Shown: positions 1-10,643 of the stretch, one piece after another
Position numbering within the stretch: the first letter of the stretch is position 1
How the letters are laid out: each line of letters starts with the position of its first letter
Assembly (NCBI GenBank): GCA_036674765.1
Contig: JARVKI010000001.1
Location: 992,001-1,056,000 of the forward strand
Direction: 5' to 3'
DNA: 64,000 bases
From: Seiridium cupressi
Taxonomy: Eukaryota > Ascomycota > Sordariomycetes > Amphisphaeriales > Sporocadaceae
The notes under the pieces: model-generated
Told to the model about the DNA's origin: nothing
The model's database searches: none
The model's input: only the letters and a program-made list of their open reading frames with translations
Program-made: the position numbers and the translations under genes

Positions 1-735
1 TGGAAAATATGTCTTGACCGCAGCCGAGGCGATCCCGTTCATTTTCGATGAAGGATACGAATTCGTCTGGCCCATGTGGGAGATGACGCCACAACCCCCG
101 GTCGAGTCCTCCATTATACCGGCGTGTACAGCTGAGGCGCAGATCCAGGAGTCTGCACGGTAGATGGGGCCACCGATGACTAGAGATTGACCCACGACGC
201 TTCGAGGGCCGATATTATACGGTTTCTGGAGTTTGACGCTCGCGCAGTCCGCTGGACAGTGAAAAGCTACCGATCCTGCTGTAGTTAGGCAAATCTCCCC
301 ATCGATACCGCAATGGTGGTCAGGTAACCAGAAAGAGTCAGTGCAGGTCAGTTGTAGAACTGGCTGATAGGCCCCCTGGATTTTAATGGGAGAGATGCTC
401 TTGTCTGACAGAACGGCAAACGTGAGGCTCCACGTCAAGCAGAGTCCTATGAACAGTATTATCCTTTGCCGTTTCTGAGGAAATCTCCTCTCGAACCATA
501 CCAAAGGAGCTAGCTGGGAAGAGGACATAACGGGCTTGATTCGATAGCTTCGATGTATGTAATCGTCCTCGGGAGTAAATCCCCAGGTCGCTGCGTCCAC
601 CTTGGTAGGTCGTTTGTCCTCTACTCCTTTAGTGCCTCTTTGACTTTCTGCTGATGTTTCTGTGGAGGAATGCGTCTGCAATTTTTCACTGGCCGAATCC
701 TCCATGGCAATGCTGGAAGTACTCTCGAGCTGCAT
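1..735 (-). CDS. LCCL domain-containing membrane protein, N-terminal part (cut by window edge)
   Basis: The frame is open from an ATG at 735 to base 1 without a stop, giving the first 245 residues; the gene continues off the left edge. An acidic/polar cytosolic N-terminus of about 80 residues is followed by one hydrophobic segment (about residues 86-104, IILFIGLCLTWSLTFAVL) and then a cysteine-rich module. This has the order LTC..HHCGIDG, FHCPADC, VIGGPIYRADSWICASAVHAG and STGGCG, which is the pattern of an LCCL domain (Limulus factor C, Coch-5b2, Lgl1). Fungal LCCL proteins are usually multi-pass membrane proteins with helices after the domain, which would lie outside the window. The LCCL ligand in fungi is not known. 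No intron is needed in the visible part. A second in-frame ATG at codon 11 is an alternative start. Confidence 0.85.
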   Translation of the reverse strand, partial: MQLESTSSIAMEDSASEKLQTHSSTETSAESQRGTKGVEDKRPTKVDAATWGFTPEDDYIHRSYRIKPVMSSSQLAPLVWFERRFPQKRQRIILFIGLCLTWSLTFAVLSDKSISPIKIQGAYQPVLQLTCTDSFWLPDHHCGIDGEICLTTAGSVAFHCPADCASVKLQKPYNIGPRSVVGQSLVIGGPIYRADSWICASAVHAGIMEDSTGGCGVISHMGQTNSYPSSKMNGIASAAVKTYFP

Positions 736-1211
736 TTTGAGGGCCCTTGCTGACTTGAGCCAACAGACGTGTATATTAAAACATAAATAACCCTGTTTGG
801 TAGCCGTAATAGAGGCAGTAGAAGGCTGGATACTCCAAGACAAGGACGAGCTCAACAGCCTGAATCATCACTTTGGAAAGAAATGGGGATATATATGCCA
901 GCGTCTTGTTTTCTCAAGGCCACGGTCCGGAAACCAGAGATGTTTCGCTATGGCCTCGGTGAAGGTCTGTGCACTGGTTGCGGACTGCTGAATCCTGGTT
1001 GTAAGACCTTGGGGTCGTGTCAAAGTTACAAGAACATCGTTATCTTGAGAAGCTTGGTATTCTAGGCCGGCCTCAGAGCGGTCTCTATGTGTGACGCCTC
1101 TATGTGTAGAGCAGTGCAGAACTCCTATGTGCAATTTTTGCGGAAATCGTCCGCCCATGTGTGTTGTCAATATCCTGCTCGCAACATGGCATGAACTTTT
1201 GCCTTGTTTCT
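736..1211. other. Intergenic: LCCL promoter and MIM2 3' flank
   Basis: This 476-base gap holds the upstream region of the leftward LCCL gene and the 3' flank of the leftward MIM2 gene. Short overlapping ORFs on both strands show no protein-like composition. I see no further gene or RNA. Confidence 0.6.
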
Positions 1212-1588
1212 TTACAATGAAGATGCAGCCTCAACTGCTCCGGCCGCCTTGAATGTTTTCTTGTTCGTCCATCTTATTTCCACATTGTGCATCCATTCCA
1301 TATACCTTGACCAACCTGGAATACGTCAGTAGGGCAACATGAGCCGGCGAAGGAGATGTGCGTACTCCAGTATGCGAATTTCCTGCCAAAGTATTTGCCG
1401 GCAAATGGGACCAGTATCATGGTCAATAGGAGTTGTAGCTGTTCGAGGCTTCTCTCCCATTCACGTTGCGCGTCGTAGTCGTCATCTTCTGAGCTGAAGG
1501 AGTCGGTGGTGGTCGAAGGTAAGGAGTCCACGTCGTCGTTGTCCGAGTCGGAAGCGTGCGGCATCGCAAAGGAGTCGGAGAGGGACAT
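1212..1588 (-). CDS. MIM2: Mim2-like mitochondrial outer-membrane insertase subunit
   Basis: Two exons, complement(1212..1315, 1366..1588), encode 108 residues. The N-terminal ~38 residues are rich in Ser, Thr and Asp. Then come EWERSLEQLQLL, a hydrophobic stretch (LLLTMILVPFAG) and KYFGRKFAYW, a pattern I associate with fungal Mim2. Mim2 works with Mim1 in the MIM complex, which inserts alpha-helical proteins into the mitochondrial outer membrane. The 50-nt intron (GTACGC..CAG) sits right after AYW. Splicing replaces a frayed tail with SWSRYMEWMHNVEIRW and an alanine-rich end, which looks far more protein-like. Sequence identity within this family is low and the protein is short, so the name is probable rather than certain. 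It is transcribed away from SUI3 across a 747-base gap. Confidence 0.65.
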
Positions 1589-2335
1589 GTTGACTGGAGT
1601 TGTACTGGAAGCTCGTCAGACAAGGGTGGGCTGAGTGCTCTGTTGGCCAAGCTCGATGACGGAGGGAGGCGAGCTATTCGCTAGCAGTTGTCGCGATGGA
1701 ATGGATGCATCAAGTGAGCCACCACGTATCCACCGCCCGGTTCTGCTTCTGCCGTTAAGATGATGTCTTGAGCGGCTCGTTGGTAAGGACTATTAAGGAG
1801 CGTTGCGGTAGGGCCAAGGTACTGGATCACACAAACAGCTTCCCCGGGCAATGCTGCAGCAATCCCCAGAAGTGTCGTCGTCGGCGTTAACCGGGGATGC
1901 ATTTGCCGGGCTCGGTGCTGGCTGGATTCCTTGGGGCCGTTTGATTGGAGCCTGTGGCACAGGCAGTGACAGGGGCCTTCCATTACTGACTCACCCAAGG
2001 AAGCGTGAGGCAAGGGCTCTCCTCCGCAGTCCAGCAGTGGTTTTTTGGGCGACCTTAACGTCATTTGCGCTGCACGATCCTATCCTTCCCTCGCTTTGCG
2101 CAAACCGTTTCCTTACTGCCTCAAAACTCTACTTCTGCAACTACATTCTCCTGTTAGGAGCTGACAAACTTAAAATTAAACATTCCACTCTGCCAAAGCC
2201 TACCCGGCGCGCCTGGTCCTATTTCATACAGGCTCGAAGTTCAGCATTCCCGGCCGAAGCCAAGCCCAACTTCATCAAAACCTAAGGTTATCTTCGACTT
2301 GCCATTCACAGGGGTTCCCGCGGAGAGTCGCAAAC
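1589..2335. other. Divergent promoter between MIM2 and SUI3
   Basis: This 747-base region lies between the start codons of two divergent genes and should hold both promoters. A 127-residue minus-strand ORF (1681-2064) lies inside it, but it has no recognisable domain and I did not call it a gene. Confidence 0.6.
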
Positions 2336-3947
2336 ATGGCGGATGCTGAGGTAGGTTCACTTCTCTTTACCGATATCTCGAGGCCTGTATGGCGCACCTA
2401 CACCCACTCAAAGCGCCTTGGAGTACTCGCTTATGGGAGCCTGAATTCTGGTGCGATTCCTGGAGAATGGTGGTAGGCAGTCGCGCCATCAGCCTCCTCC
2501 AGTTGATGGCAACGGGCCGACAGACCTAAGACCTGAGGCCTAAGAGTGTTCTCCCACCCTGTCGCCGAGCTAAAATCGACCCCTCCATTGGGTGATCTGT
2601 GCACCTGCCCACCACCCGCAGTCTCAGAACCCGGACGCACCAAAATTCCGGGCTCACAGGCAATTGGCGAGGGACGATGACACACACGCGCTAGACTTAA
2701 GAGTCATCCCCTCCAGAATTGCTGCAGCATTTAGGGAGGCGACATCAATCAATTGCCATCAGCTCGGCTCCTTTTTTTCCGCACTTACCACGGACCCCCT
2801 CCGATCCGAGTCGAACGATAACATCCATATTGACTTTCGAACTTTAGGAACGTCCCTCGATCCCCGATCGCAAACAGCGTAAAAGCGTCGTTTTCAACAC
2901 CGAAGCTGTCGTAGTCGAAGCAGACGGCAAGGTCACCACCATGGCTTCCACCGAAGAACCCAAGGACACCGCCGTGTCACACGCACCAAGTACGCCGCCG
3001 CTGTCCGCCGCCCTTGGCGCTTTTACTGACCCGATTCAAGCTGGCGATGCCTCCACTGAGGAGCCGTCATTGGATCTGTCAACCTTGAAGAAAAAGAAGA
3101 AGAAGGTCAAGACCGAGGATGACGACGGTGCTGATGCTCCCGCAGAGACGGGCGAGGATGGCCTGGCTCTGCCCATGAAGAAAAAGAAGAAGAAGAAGGT
3201 TCCTAAGGAGGGTGACGATGAGCTCGCTGCCAAGATTGCTGCTTTGGAAGTTGACAAGGAAGGAGGCGAAGGTGAAGATGAGCCAGAGAACCAGGAGGAG
3301 CAATCCGGCGACATGGAAAAGGGCACCGGTATTTGGCAACACGATGGAACGAAGCCCATTAGTTACGACCTTCTACTCAGCCGCTTCTTCAGCCTTTTGT
3401 CTCAGAAGAACCCCGACCATGCTTCCAGCGGCGCCCGAAGCTACAAGATCCCCCCGCCCCAGTGTCTCCGTGAAGGCAACAAGAAGACCATCTTCGCCAA
3501 CATCCCGGAGATCTGCAAACGTATGAAGCGGACGGAGGAGCATGTCACCCAGTACTTGTTCGCCGAGCTGGGTACAAATGGTTCAGTCGATGGTAGCAGA
3601 CGATTGGTCATCAAGGGTCGTTTCCAGCAGAAGCAGATTGAGAACGTGCTGAGGAAATACATTCGTAAGTCGACATTCTTGGCTGCTTGATCGGAACTAA
3701 CCATAACCCCATAGTCGAGTATGTCACGTGCAAGACCTGCCGTTCCCCTGACACAGAGCTCAACAAGGGCGAGAACCGTCTGTACTTCATCACCTGTGTA
3801 AGAAACCCCTATTCCCCCACCCAATTGCCATTGTCAAGTTACTAACCAGTAGATGGTTAGAACGCCTGCGGCTCCCGACGTTCAGTCCAGGCTATCAAGT
3901 CCGGTTTCACTGCCCAGATCGGAAAGCGAAAGAAGATGCAGGGTTAA
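2336..3947 (+). CDS. SUI3: Translation initiation factor eIF2 subunit beta
   Basis: Four exons, join(2336..2350, 2878..3664, 3715..3797, 3861..3947), encode 323 residues. eIF2 beta is part of the eIF2 heterotrimer that brings initiator tRNA and GTP to the 40S subunit. Two lysine runs (about residues 76-83 and 106-115) are the K-boxes that contact eIF5 and eIF2B epsilon. The C-terminal half carries the eIF2B/eIF5 fold ([38 protein letters not shown]). It ends in a C4 zinc ribbon, CKTC..CNAC, that is complete only after splicing. The start was placed at a 15-nt first exon (MADAE) and a 527-nt intron, because 21 sense codons ([13 protein letters not shown]...) continue in frame upstream of the ATG at 2941. 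A long first intron is common in highly expressed fungal translation genes. The downstream ATG at 2941 remains the alternative start. Confidence 0.93.
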
Positions 3948-4640
3948 GCTGCATTTTTGTAGTACGACATTGTTTTTGGCTTTACACCGGCATATACGGC
4001 GCGTTGCACATTGTGATGCGGGAGGAGGCCATAGGACATGTCAAAATGTCAAAAGATAGATGCCCCGAATGACAAGGCGTTTGTGCTTTTCTGATGAAGA
4101 ACCCTTTGGAGCTCAATGTAATGCTACCGCCTAGACTTCGTCGCCAAGTCGTTGAACCAATGAAGAGCACAAACCATCAACCACAGCTCCGATACCAAGG
4201 CCTGGGTGACAAGAATTGGCTATGCCGACTTTTTTCTCTCTTTTAATGATGGTCTTGCAAGGTATCGGGGAAACTAATCGATTGTCCGCCTTGGATAGGT
4301 CTTTCTTGCTGTTTTGCAGACGACGCATTGACGGAGCACCCAGATCCATGTTCCACCACATTGCCTGTATATTCGTCGTATTGGAGCTTATTCCATGTAT
4401 CGAGGGTTCTTATACAGACGCCTCAATATCGACCACATAATGAATTATCCGGACAAGCTTCGTGCCTTGCCAATAGGTGTTCTGCTCTTTTCTACCCCAC
4501 CTGCTACCACCTGAGCGGTCAACAAACTGTAGTTGCTCCAATGACTAGTCACCCACTCTCAAACCCGACCCCGACTCATCTCATCATGTTCACCACTTTC
4601 GAGTCCCATCTTCGCTTTCCAGTCCTCAAAACTCTACACC
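3948..4640. other. Intergenic: SUI3 terminator region and oxidoreductase promoter
   Basis: This 693-base gap between two rightward genes shows only short, overlapping, non-conserved ORFs. It should contain the SUI3 polyadenylation region and the promoter of the next gene. I see nothing else in it. Confidence 0.6.
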
Positions 4641-6527
4641 ATGGCTTCTCCGCAGCTCTTACCAGGCCGTACGTCTCTTCTTGGGTCCCCTCTTACTTCT
4701 TTGGAATTGTTTTAAGAGTGAAGATAAGGCCGTGAGAGTCAACATCCCCGCCTCCGGTCCAAAACTCGCAGAACCTATCCGTAAAAATGAGTGCTAACCT
4801 GGGTCGGATGCAGAAGCTGGCCTGCCGGTACCCAACCCGACAAAATCCCACTGGCTCAAGGAGCCCTCAGAGAAACTCTTCGGTCACCGCACAACGGTTG
4901 ACCTGCCCCACTCGGCCGATGTTGTCATTGTGGGTAGCGGCATCACTGGCGCAATTGCGGCGCATACCCTGAAGGCGAGGAGACCCGAGTTGAATGTAGT
5001 CATGTTGGAGGCCAGGGAGGCCTGCTGGGGCGCCACTGGACGGGTGAGCCTTACCTCCTCCTCTGATTCAAGAACGGGCTCTTTGGTAGTTCACTTTTGT
5101 CCACTGCCTCCGGCCACAGGTTCCAAGTGTATCAGCTGGCTACTTGGATGTGATGAGCCGAGATAGATTTGTCGTTAAGGATGGGCCACCGACTAACTTG
5201 ACCCCAGAACGGAGGACACTGCCAACCAGCAATGTACGCTGCCAAACCGCATATCGCCTCATTCGAGCTGCGTACATATTCCTACCTCAAGTCTCTGGTC
5301 GAGGAGTACTCCATTCCTTGCGACTGGCACTCGACATCAGGCGTGCATGCCTACTTCTCGGCGAGTCTCTTTGAACTGGCCCAGGAGGTGGTTGGGAGCC
5401 TAGGTGAAAAGTATCCGGATCTTGCCGCCAACGTAGCCGTTGTGAAGAAAGGGGATGGAGGTGCTCCACCCTACCTGCTCGAGGGGGAGAGGAAGGAGTT
5501 GACACTCGAGGGCCTGCGAGTGCCCACAGCCGAAGGCGCCATCGTCCAGTGGAATGCAGCAAGCCTATGGCCGTACAAGTTGGTTGCTTTCGTGCTTGAA
5601 CGCCTTCTTGCTGCGGGTGGGTTCAACCTACAAACCAACACGCCGGTCACAGGGTTGCAGAAGGTTGATCCACCCTCTAATCTCACATCACCAGTCAGCC
5701 CCAGTGTGAGTGATGGCGAGAAGAAGACGGTAGAACATCTAACCTGGATTGTCCATACTGACCGTGGACACATCACAACCCGCGCCGTTCTCTTGGCTAC
5801 GAACGCCTATACGTCGCACCTCCTTCCACAGTTCAGCGACCTCATCGTGCCGACACGTGGTCAAGTGGCAGCTCTCAAACCACCACAGGAGCCATCCCCG
5901 GGTGAGCCGCCCCTGGATATTGGACACACCTTTTATATCCTTGGCGAGTCGGACACGGAGGATGTCCATCGGGACGACTATCTTATACAACGTCCACCGC
6001 CTGCCGCAGAATTGGTGCTAGGTGGAGGTCGCCAGCTAGCCAAGGGCTACGCCGTGGGTGTCTGGGATGACAGCACCATGGACGAACCGGTAAAGTGGTG
6101 GCTCCGCGGCGAACTGACCCAGGCACTGGATCTCAGCCTGCGGGACGCACCCCAAAGTCCTGTGAAGCATGAGCACCTCTCCGCCTCGGCAGCGCTTGAC
6201 AAGCAAGACCTAGAACCAACACACGAATGGTCCGGCATCATGGGCTACTCACGCGACGCACACCCGTGGGTGGGCCCTGTCCCGGCTTCGGTGGGTGGAG
6301 GCGATGGCCTCTGGGTCAGCGCTGGCTATACGGGACACGGCATGCCGAATGCGGCACTATGCGGTAAGGCAGCGGCGGAGCTGATGACCGGGGCTGAGGA
6401 GGTGGACCTCCCGGAGGAATATGAGATGAGTGAAGAAAGAGTTGGCAGGGCGAGGGCGAGAGATACTGTGCAGGAAGCGGAGGAGAAGGGGGCTCTGGTG
6501 TTCGATCTAGGAGCTGTGAGGGCTTAA
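4641..6527 (+). CDS. FAD-dependent oxidoreductase (DAO family)
   Basis: Three exons, join(4641..4668, 4814..5043, 5208..6527), encode 525 residues. The N-terminal Rossmann motif VVIVGSGITGA (about 46-56) binds the FAD ADP moiety. It is followed by VVMLEAREACWGATGRNGGH, the signature of the DAO superfamily of amine and amino-acid oxidoreductases (PF01266). The GRNGGH part is formed only across intron 2. The C-terminus has GIMGYSRDAHPWVGPVP and GLWVSAGYTGHGMPNA, the second FAD-contacting block typical of PuuB-like and other fungal DAO enzymes. No signal peptide or membrane segment is seen, so it is probably cytosolic. The substrate cannot be read from sequence. The start lies in the context CACCATGG, and intron 2 has a good ACTAAC branch site. 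The 28-nt first exon is the least certain part. Confidence 0.88.
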
Positions 6528-9500
6528 ACTATCGTAAAGAACCCCCCGAAAACGCGCCATTGGGAAGGTAGCCCTTGGCACATGTTACCTAGACACCCAT
6601 AAGCTGAAGCGAAGCAGCTTTAGCTTGATAGATGACAGCGGGGAGGGGTGAATGAAATACACATTACGAAGGTTGGATGGGAACGTTTTACACATACCAT
6701 GGTACATTCGGGCTATTAGAGAAAACAGTCACTCCAAGTAGGTAGACAAGATTCAATCGAAGAAAGAGACAATTCTTTAGGTTTATTTTAAGTTGTCTCT
6801 CCGTTTCTTCTGGATAATTATATTTGCCTGCCTGCCTGTCTCGATAGCTTAGTTTAGACCAAGTACTCGTCTATGTGTCGACAAAATTACCTGTCACGAA
6901 CTCTCGTCTACCTCCTCACGTTATAAAAGACAAGCAGTAGACTCAGCATGGTGTACCTTTTCTAGTCGACGCTTGTAAGCAATTTCTTGGTGCCTGGCAG
7001 GGTATGAGGTGTGCTTGTAGTCTCACGGATGATATCGCTGGATAGTATCTACTGTGCTGTCTACTAAGGCGAGACTCGATTCTTGGCTCAATCTGGACTG
7101 CCCATAATCAGCTTGACGTATTCAACAACCAGTCACTTAGGAGCACGATTGATCGTCCATCGAAGAGCATACTACGTAATCGTGCAAAACATTGATGAGC
7201 TACTAGTGGCTATGAGTTCATTTTGTTTTTGTTTTTTGTTTTGTTTGATATGCGAGTAATACTATTTAGTCCTAGCCCCTGTAGTGAAGTAGACGCGACT
7301 CAGTGTTGAATTACCGGCAAAAGTCACTTATAAGAAGCCTGTTGGTCTAGGACCCCCACAAGGAATACTCGATCACACGAACTCACCAACATGGCTTTTG
7401 ATGATATTGAGGATGGGGACGGCGTTGCGGACGAGGAACGTGTTGGACTTGAATAATCAGCCTTGGCTGCTCCGAGTAGATTGACAAGTTCGCTGTCAGG
7501 TTTCTGGATCTTTCGAGGTCATGAAAAAGGTGGTCGATGATACCTCGATTTCGAATTGGGGTGGTGAAGCTAGGATCACTGAACAACAATTGCAAACATG
7601 GTCGTGCTGTGCTGATACCCCATATGGATCGGGAGTGCGTCGGGCAGCATCATATTGGTGTCACTTTGGATGAAAGAGAAAAAACCAACTAGTCACAGAG
7701 CCAGAATTGTACACGATGCGAGTGGTCGGTGCTTGTGCTGTAGTGAAGTCAGCATGTGAATGGCCTGCGATTGAAAATTCAAGCATAGCATTAAAAACCC
7801 GCTCCCGGACAAGATTTCGAGGCATCAGCTCTTGAAATGCGCAATGTTTCTTGCTTAAATTTCATGGTGTAAAGTGACAAAGCGTGTTCATGCGATGTAT
7901 GTAGAACTCAGTTGGATCTGCCCTGTAGTCGATGAAACAGTTGCTGGGAGTTGAGAAGAGCTCGAGTGGTGAGAGGTCGGGTGCACGCAACATGAAGGCC
8001 GCAGTGGCTCAGACTGACCTCTGCATGAACGGCGAAGATGCTATCCTGTCCTTTGGCTAGCATGCCCAACCATAATCTGAGCGGAAGTTGCGGTTGGTTC
8101 GTCCACCAGCAGGAGCAAAGTTTACGCTTGCTTTGTCAAGACGGGCATGAAGACGAGACGAAGCCCCGTATGGACGACGCGCACGCAAATAGTGGAGTAA
8201 ATCAACGAACTGCGAGCGAGGCGAGTTAATGAGTACTGAGGACTGCCTGCACTTGCGACACGGAAAGGCATGGTGCATTTTCGGAAGTTGAACGAGTTCA
8301 TCTCGGTTGCGCCGGCATGTCGTTTGTGTGGCAGCGAGCGACCAGACAGGCTACGATGCGCGGAGTACTGGTAGCCGGTAGCTTGAAGATGACGCTCGAG
8401 CTTACGATGGGCTGGTGTACAGGAGGAAGGAGCTGGGAGCTGAATCCCGATGATAACGCTGACTTTGCTTCATAGCGGCCTTCATTTATTGGACTCCGCA
8501 TGGGTGCAGACAAACTTGAATCGTGCAATGCCACACATCTCATATCACGAATTCCCACCGGTCGCGCTGCACTTCGCGGCGCTGCAATGGGGCGATGAAG
8601 CTCTGAAGCAGAGGTGAAGCTTTCGCACAAGGGCCTTTTCTTCCCCCCTCTGGATCGAATAGTTTGAATCACAAGACGGCCTGGGCAGGGTAGTGATAGG
8701 ATGCCAGCAGTACATAAAATTCGACACTGGGCACGGCAGTCTGTCTCCCTTGCGCCGGGCGCGGCTGGACCCTCTTTCATTTTAGATTTCAAATCCGGCA
8801 ATCGATCCCTTTCTCTGATGAGACCTTTGAGGGGTGATGAGCGCGACGGGGGGACGGGGGCGGCTGGACTTGTCCTGTCAGAGCTCTTGGCGATAGATAG
8901 CTTAGACGGGACAAGAGCACGCGAATTTAGTGCCGCAAACGGGAAAGTGTGACTGTCGGGCGGGCATTTTCCCTTGTGCCCCCCGGATGCAGGCTGGAGG
9001 AGCTGGAGACAGGCGGCGGGTTTCGGGCTAGAACTGGCGGCCTGAGGCTGCCACCAGCGGTACCTGGGTACTTGGGCAGGGGGAGCGCCTCGTCGATTCT
9101 GTTGCGTGAACTCCAGAATCGCGCACCGCACCGAAGCCAGCCCAGCACCCAGCACCCCAAGCAGAGCATCCCGTCGTTTATTGTTGTCTGTCACGCCGCC
9201 TGGCGCTGCGACCAAAACCGAGAGAAAATGAGACCAAAGCCCCAAACCTGCCAGGCATCATGGCTCCCCCCATAATAAATCGTTCCCATCCCACCACCCC
9301 ATGATCCTCATCACCATCTCTCTCATCCATCATCATCGTCGTTGCATTTCCGCCGTGACGCGCAAATATCACCAGCCCGGTTCAGGCGCACCGCACCGCA
9401 CCACACCACCGTGGGCTAAACTCCGAAAGGCCTGACTGAAGAAGCCAAATTTACATAAGACCCCTTACACAGTCAAAGGCGGGTTGGACCAGTCCTTCAC

Positions 9501-9706
9501 CTCGATCCCGACTGGAAAGAAAGCCAAACCGCACAAACCCACGCACCACCACATTTGACTTGCAAAGCTGGTCATCGCCGCCGCACCTGACAAAATCTGC
9601 ACCTCCTCGCCCACAACCAGTTGCTTCCACTTCCTCGTCGTCACCAACTTCATTCCTCCTCCACAATACATCAGCAATACCATCTCGTCGTCAATCCTCC
9701 GACAAG
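6528..9706. other. 3.2 kb gene-free interval upstream of IES4
   Basis: No ORF here has recognisable domains or sensible splice partners. A T/G-rich simple tract lies at 7221-7246. The last 403 bases (9304-9706) contain no ATG on the plus strand, which fits an IES4 5' leader. A 315-residue minus-strand ORF (8298-9245) was rejected. The rest may be promoter or untranslated RNA. Confidence 0.5.
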
Positions 9707-10643
9707 ATGCCTGCTACATCAAAGACCACCACCACCTCCGCGAAGGAGAAGGATCGGCGAAAGTCGGCCGGCAAAACTTCTGTGGTCACGCTCAAGGTGT
9801 CGCCTGACAGACTGCGCAACCTTCTCGACCCAACACCGCCCAAGGAGGAATCGCCCGTGAAGGAGTCTCCTGCTACATCGACAACACTGCCTACCGAGAC
9901 TGTTGCTGCTGCCTCTAATGGCGACAACGCATCCTCCTCGAATCCTGGCACACCTGCCGCTGCAGGCACGCCGTCTCAAGTTCCCATGGGTCCGCCGACC
10001 GAGGGTCCTAAGAAGAAGGGCGTAAAGCGAGGCGCCTCTGGTGCCAATGGTGCAGAGCCAAAGGCCAGAGGCAAGCCTGGTCCCAAGAAGAAGCCGAGAC
10101 TGTACGTCAACTAATCCATGATCCTTCATTTATGTATTTCCTGTTACCCTACGGCAGTGGGCTACTATTGCTGCCTCTTACCATCTCACGGCTCACGTAT
10201 ATCGGTGACTACACAAAGATTGACTAACGTGTTTCTACAGTGAGGACGGTACGATCGACCCCAACGCCAAAACGAATGCCGGCACCTACCACAAGCTTGG
10301 CCCCAAAGCGAATCAAGGTGCTATCAATGCTGGTCTCCGTGCTCTTGATCGGTCAGGCAAGCCCTGTCGAAAGTGGGCCAAAGGCGGCTTCCGACTCAAG
10401 ACCTTCACCGGCGTCATGTGGGAGATCCCTCGTTGGACTGCTCCTCCCAAGCCATCTCCCGACGCCACCCAGGAAGCCTCGACTGCTTCTGCCGACAGTA
10501 GCAACAAAGAGAACAACAAAGAGGATAGTCAGATGAAGAGTGAAAACAGTGCTAGTGGTGCAGACGGAGAGCAACGAAGCCTACCGCCTAGTCTACCTGC
10601 TGCTAGTTCGCCTGCGCCCATGCCAGTCGCTGCTGCGTCATGA
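9707..10643 (+). CDS. IES4: INO80 chromatin remodelling complex subunit Ies4
   Basis: Two exons, join(9707..10101, 10241..10643), encode 265 residues. The protein has the Ies4 layout: a short conserved N-terminal block SVVTLKVSPDRLRNLLD, a Pro/Ser/Thr-rich linker, and a basic stretch (GPKKKGVKRG, KPGPKKKPRL). Then comes the conserved core DGTIDPNAKTNAG, KLGPKANQGAINAGLRALD, GKPCRKWAKGGFRLK and FTGVMWEIPRW. Ies4 is a small nuclear INO80 subunit, in yeast a Mec1 phosphorylation target linked to the DNA-damage checkpoint. The 139-nt intron (GTACGT..CTACAG) falls inside PRL|EDGT and closes in frame. The start is the first ATG after a 403-base ATG-free leader. The open frame extends upstream but only from non-ATG codons. 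The C-terminal tail is low-complexity Ser/Ala/Pro. Confidence 0.9.

Noticed and set aside
1681..2064. 127-codon minus-strand ORF between MIM2 and SUI3
   Set aside because: It begins with an ATG and its second half (from 1902) looks fairly ordinary, but there is no recognisable motif and it lies in a divergent promoter. It could be reconsidered if conserved.
8298..9245. 315-codon minus-strand ORF upstream of IES4
   Set aside because: Composition is Arg/Pro/Ser-biased, no domain or signal is seen, and it lies in the probable IES4 promoter.
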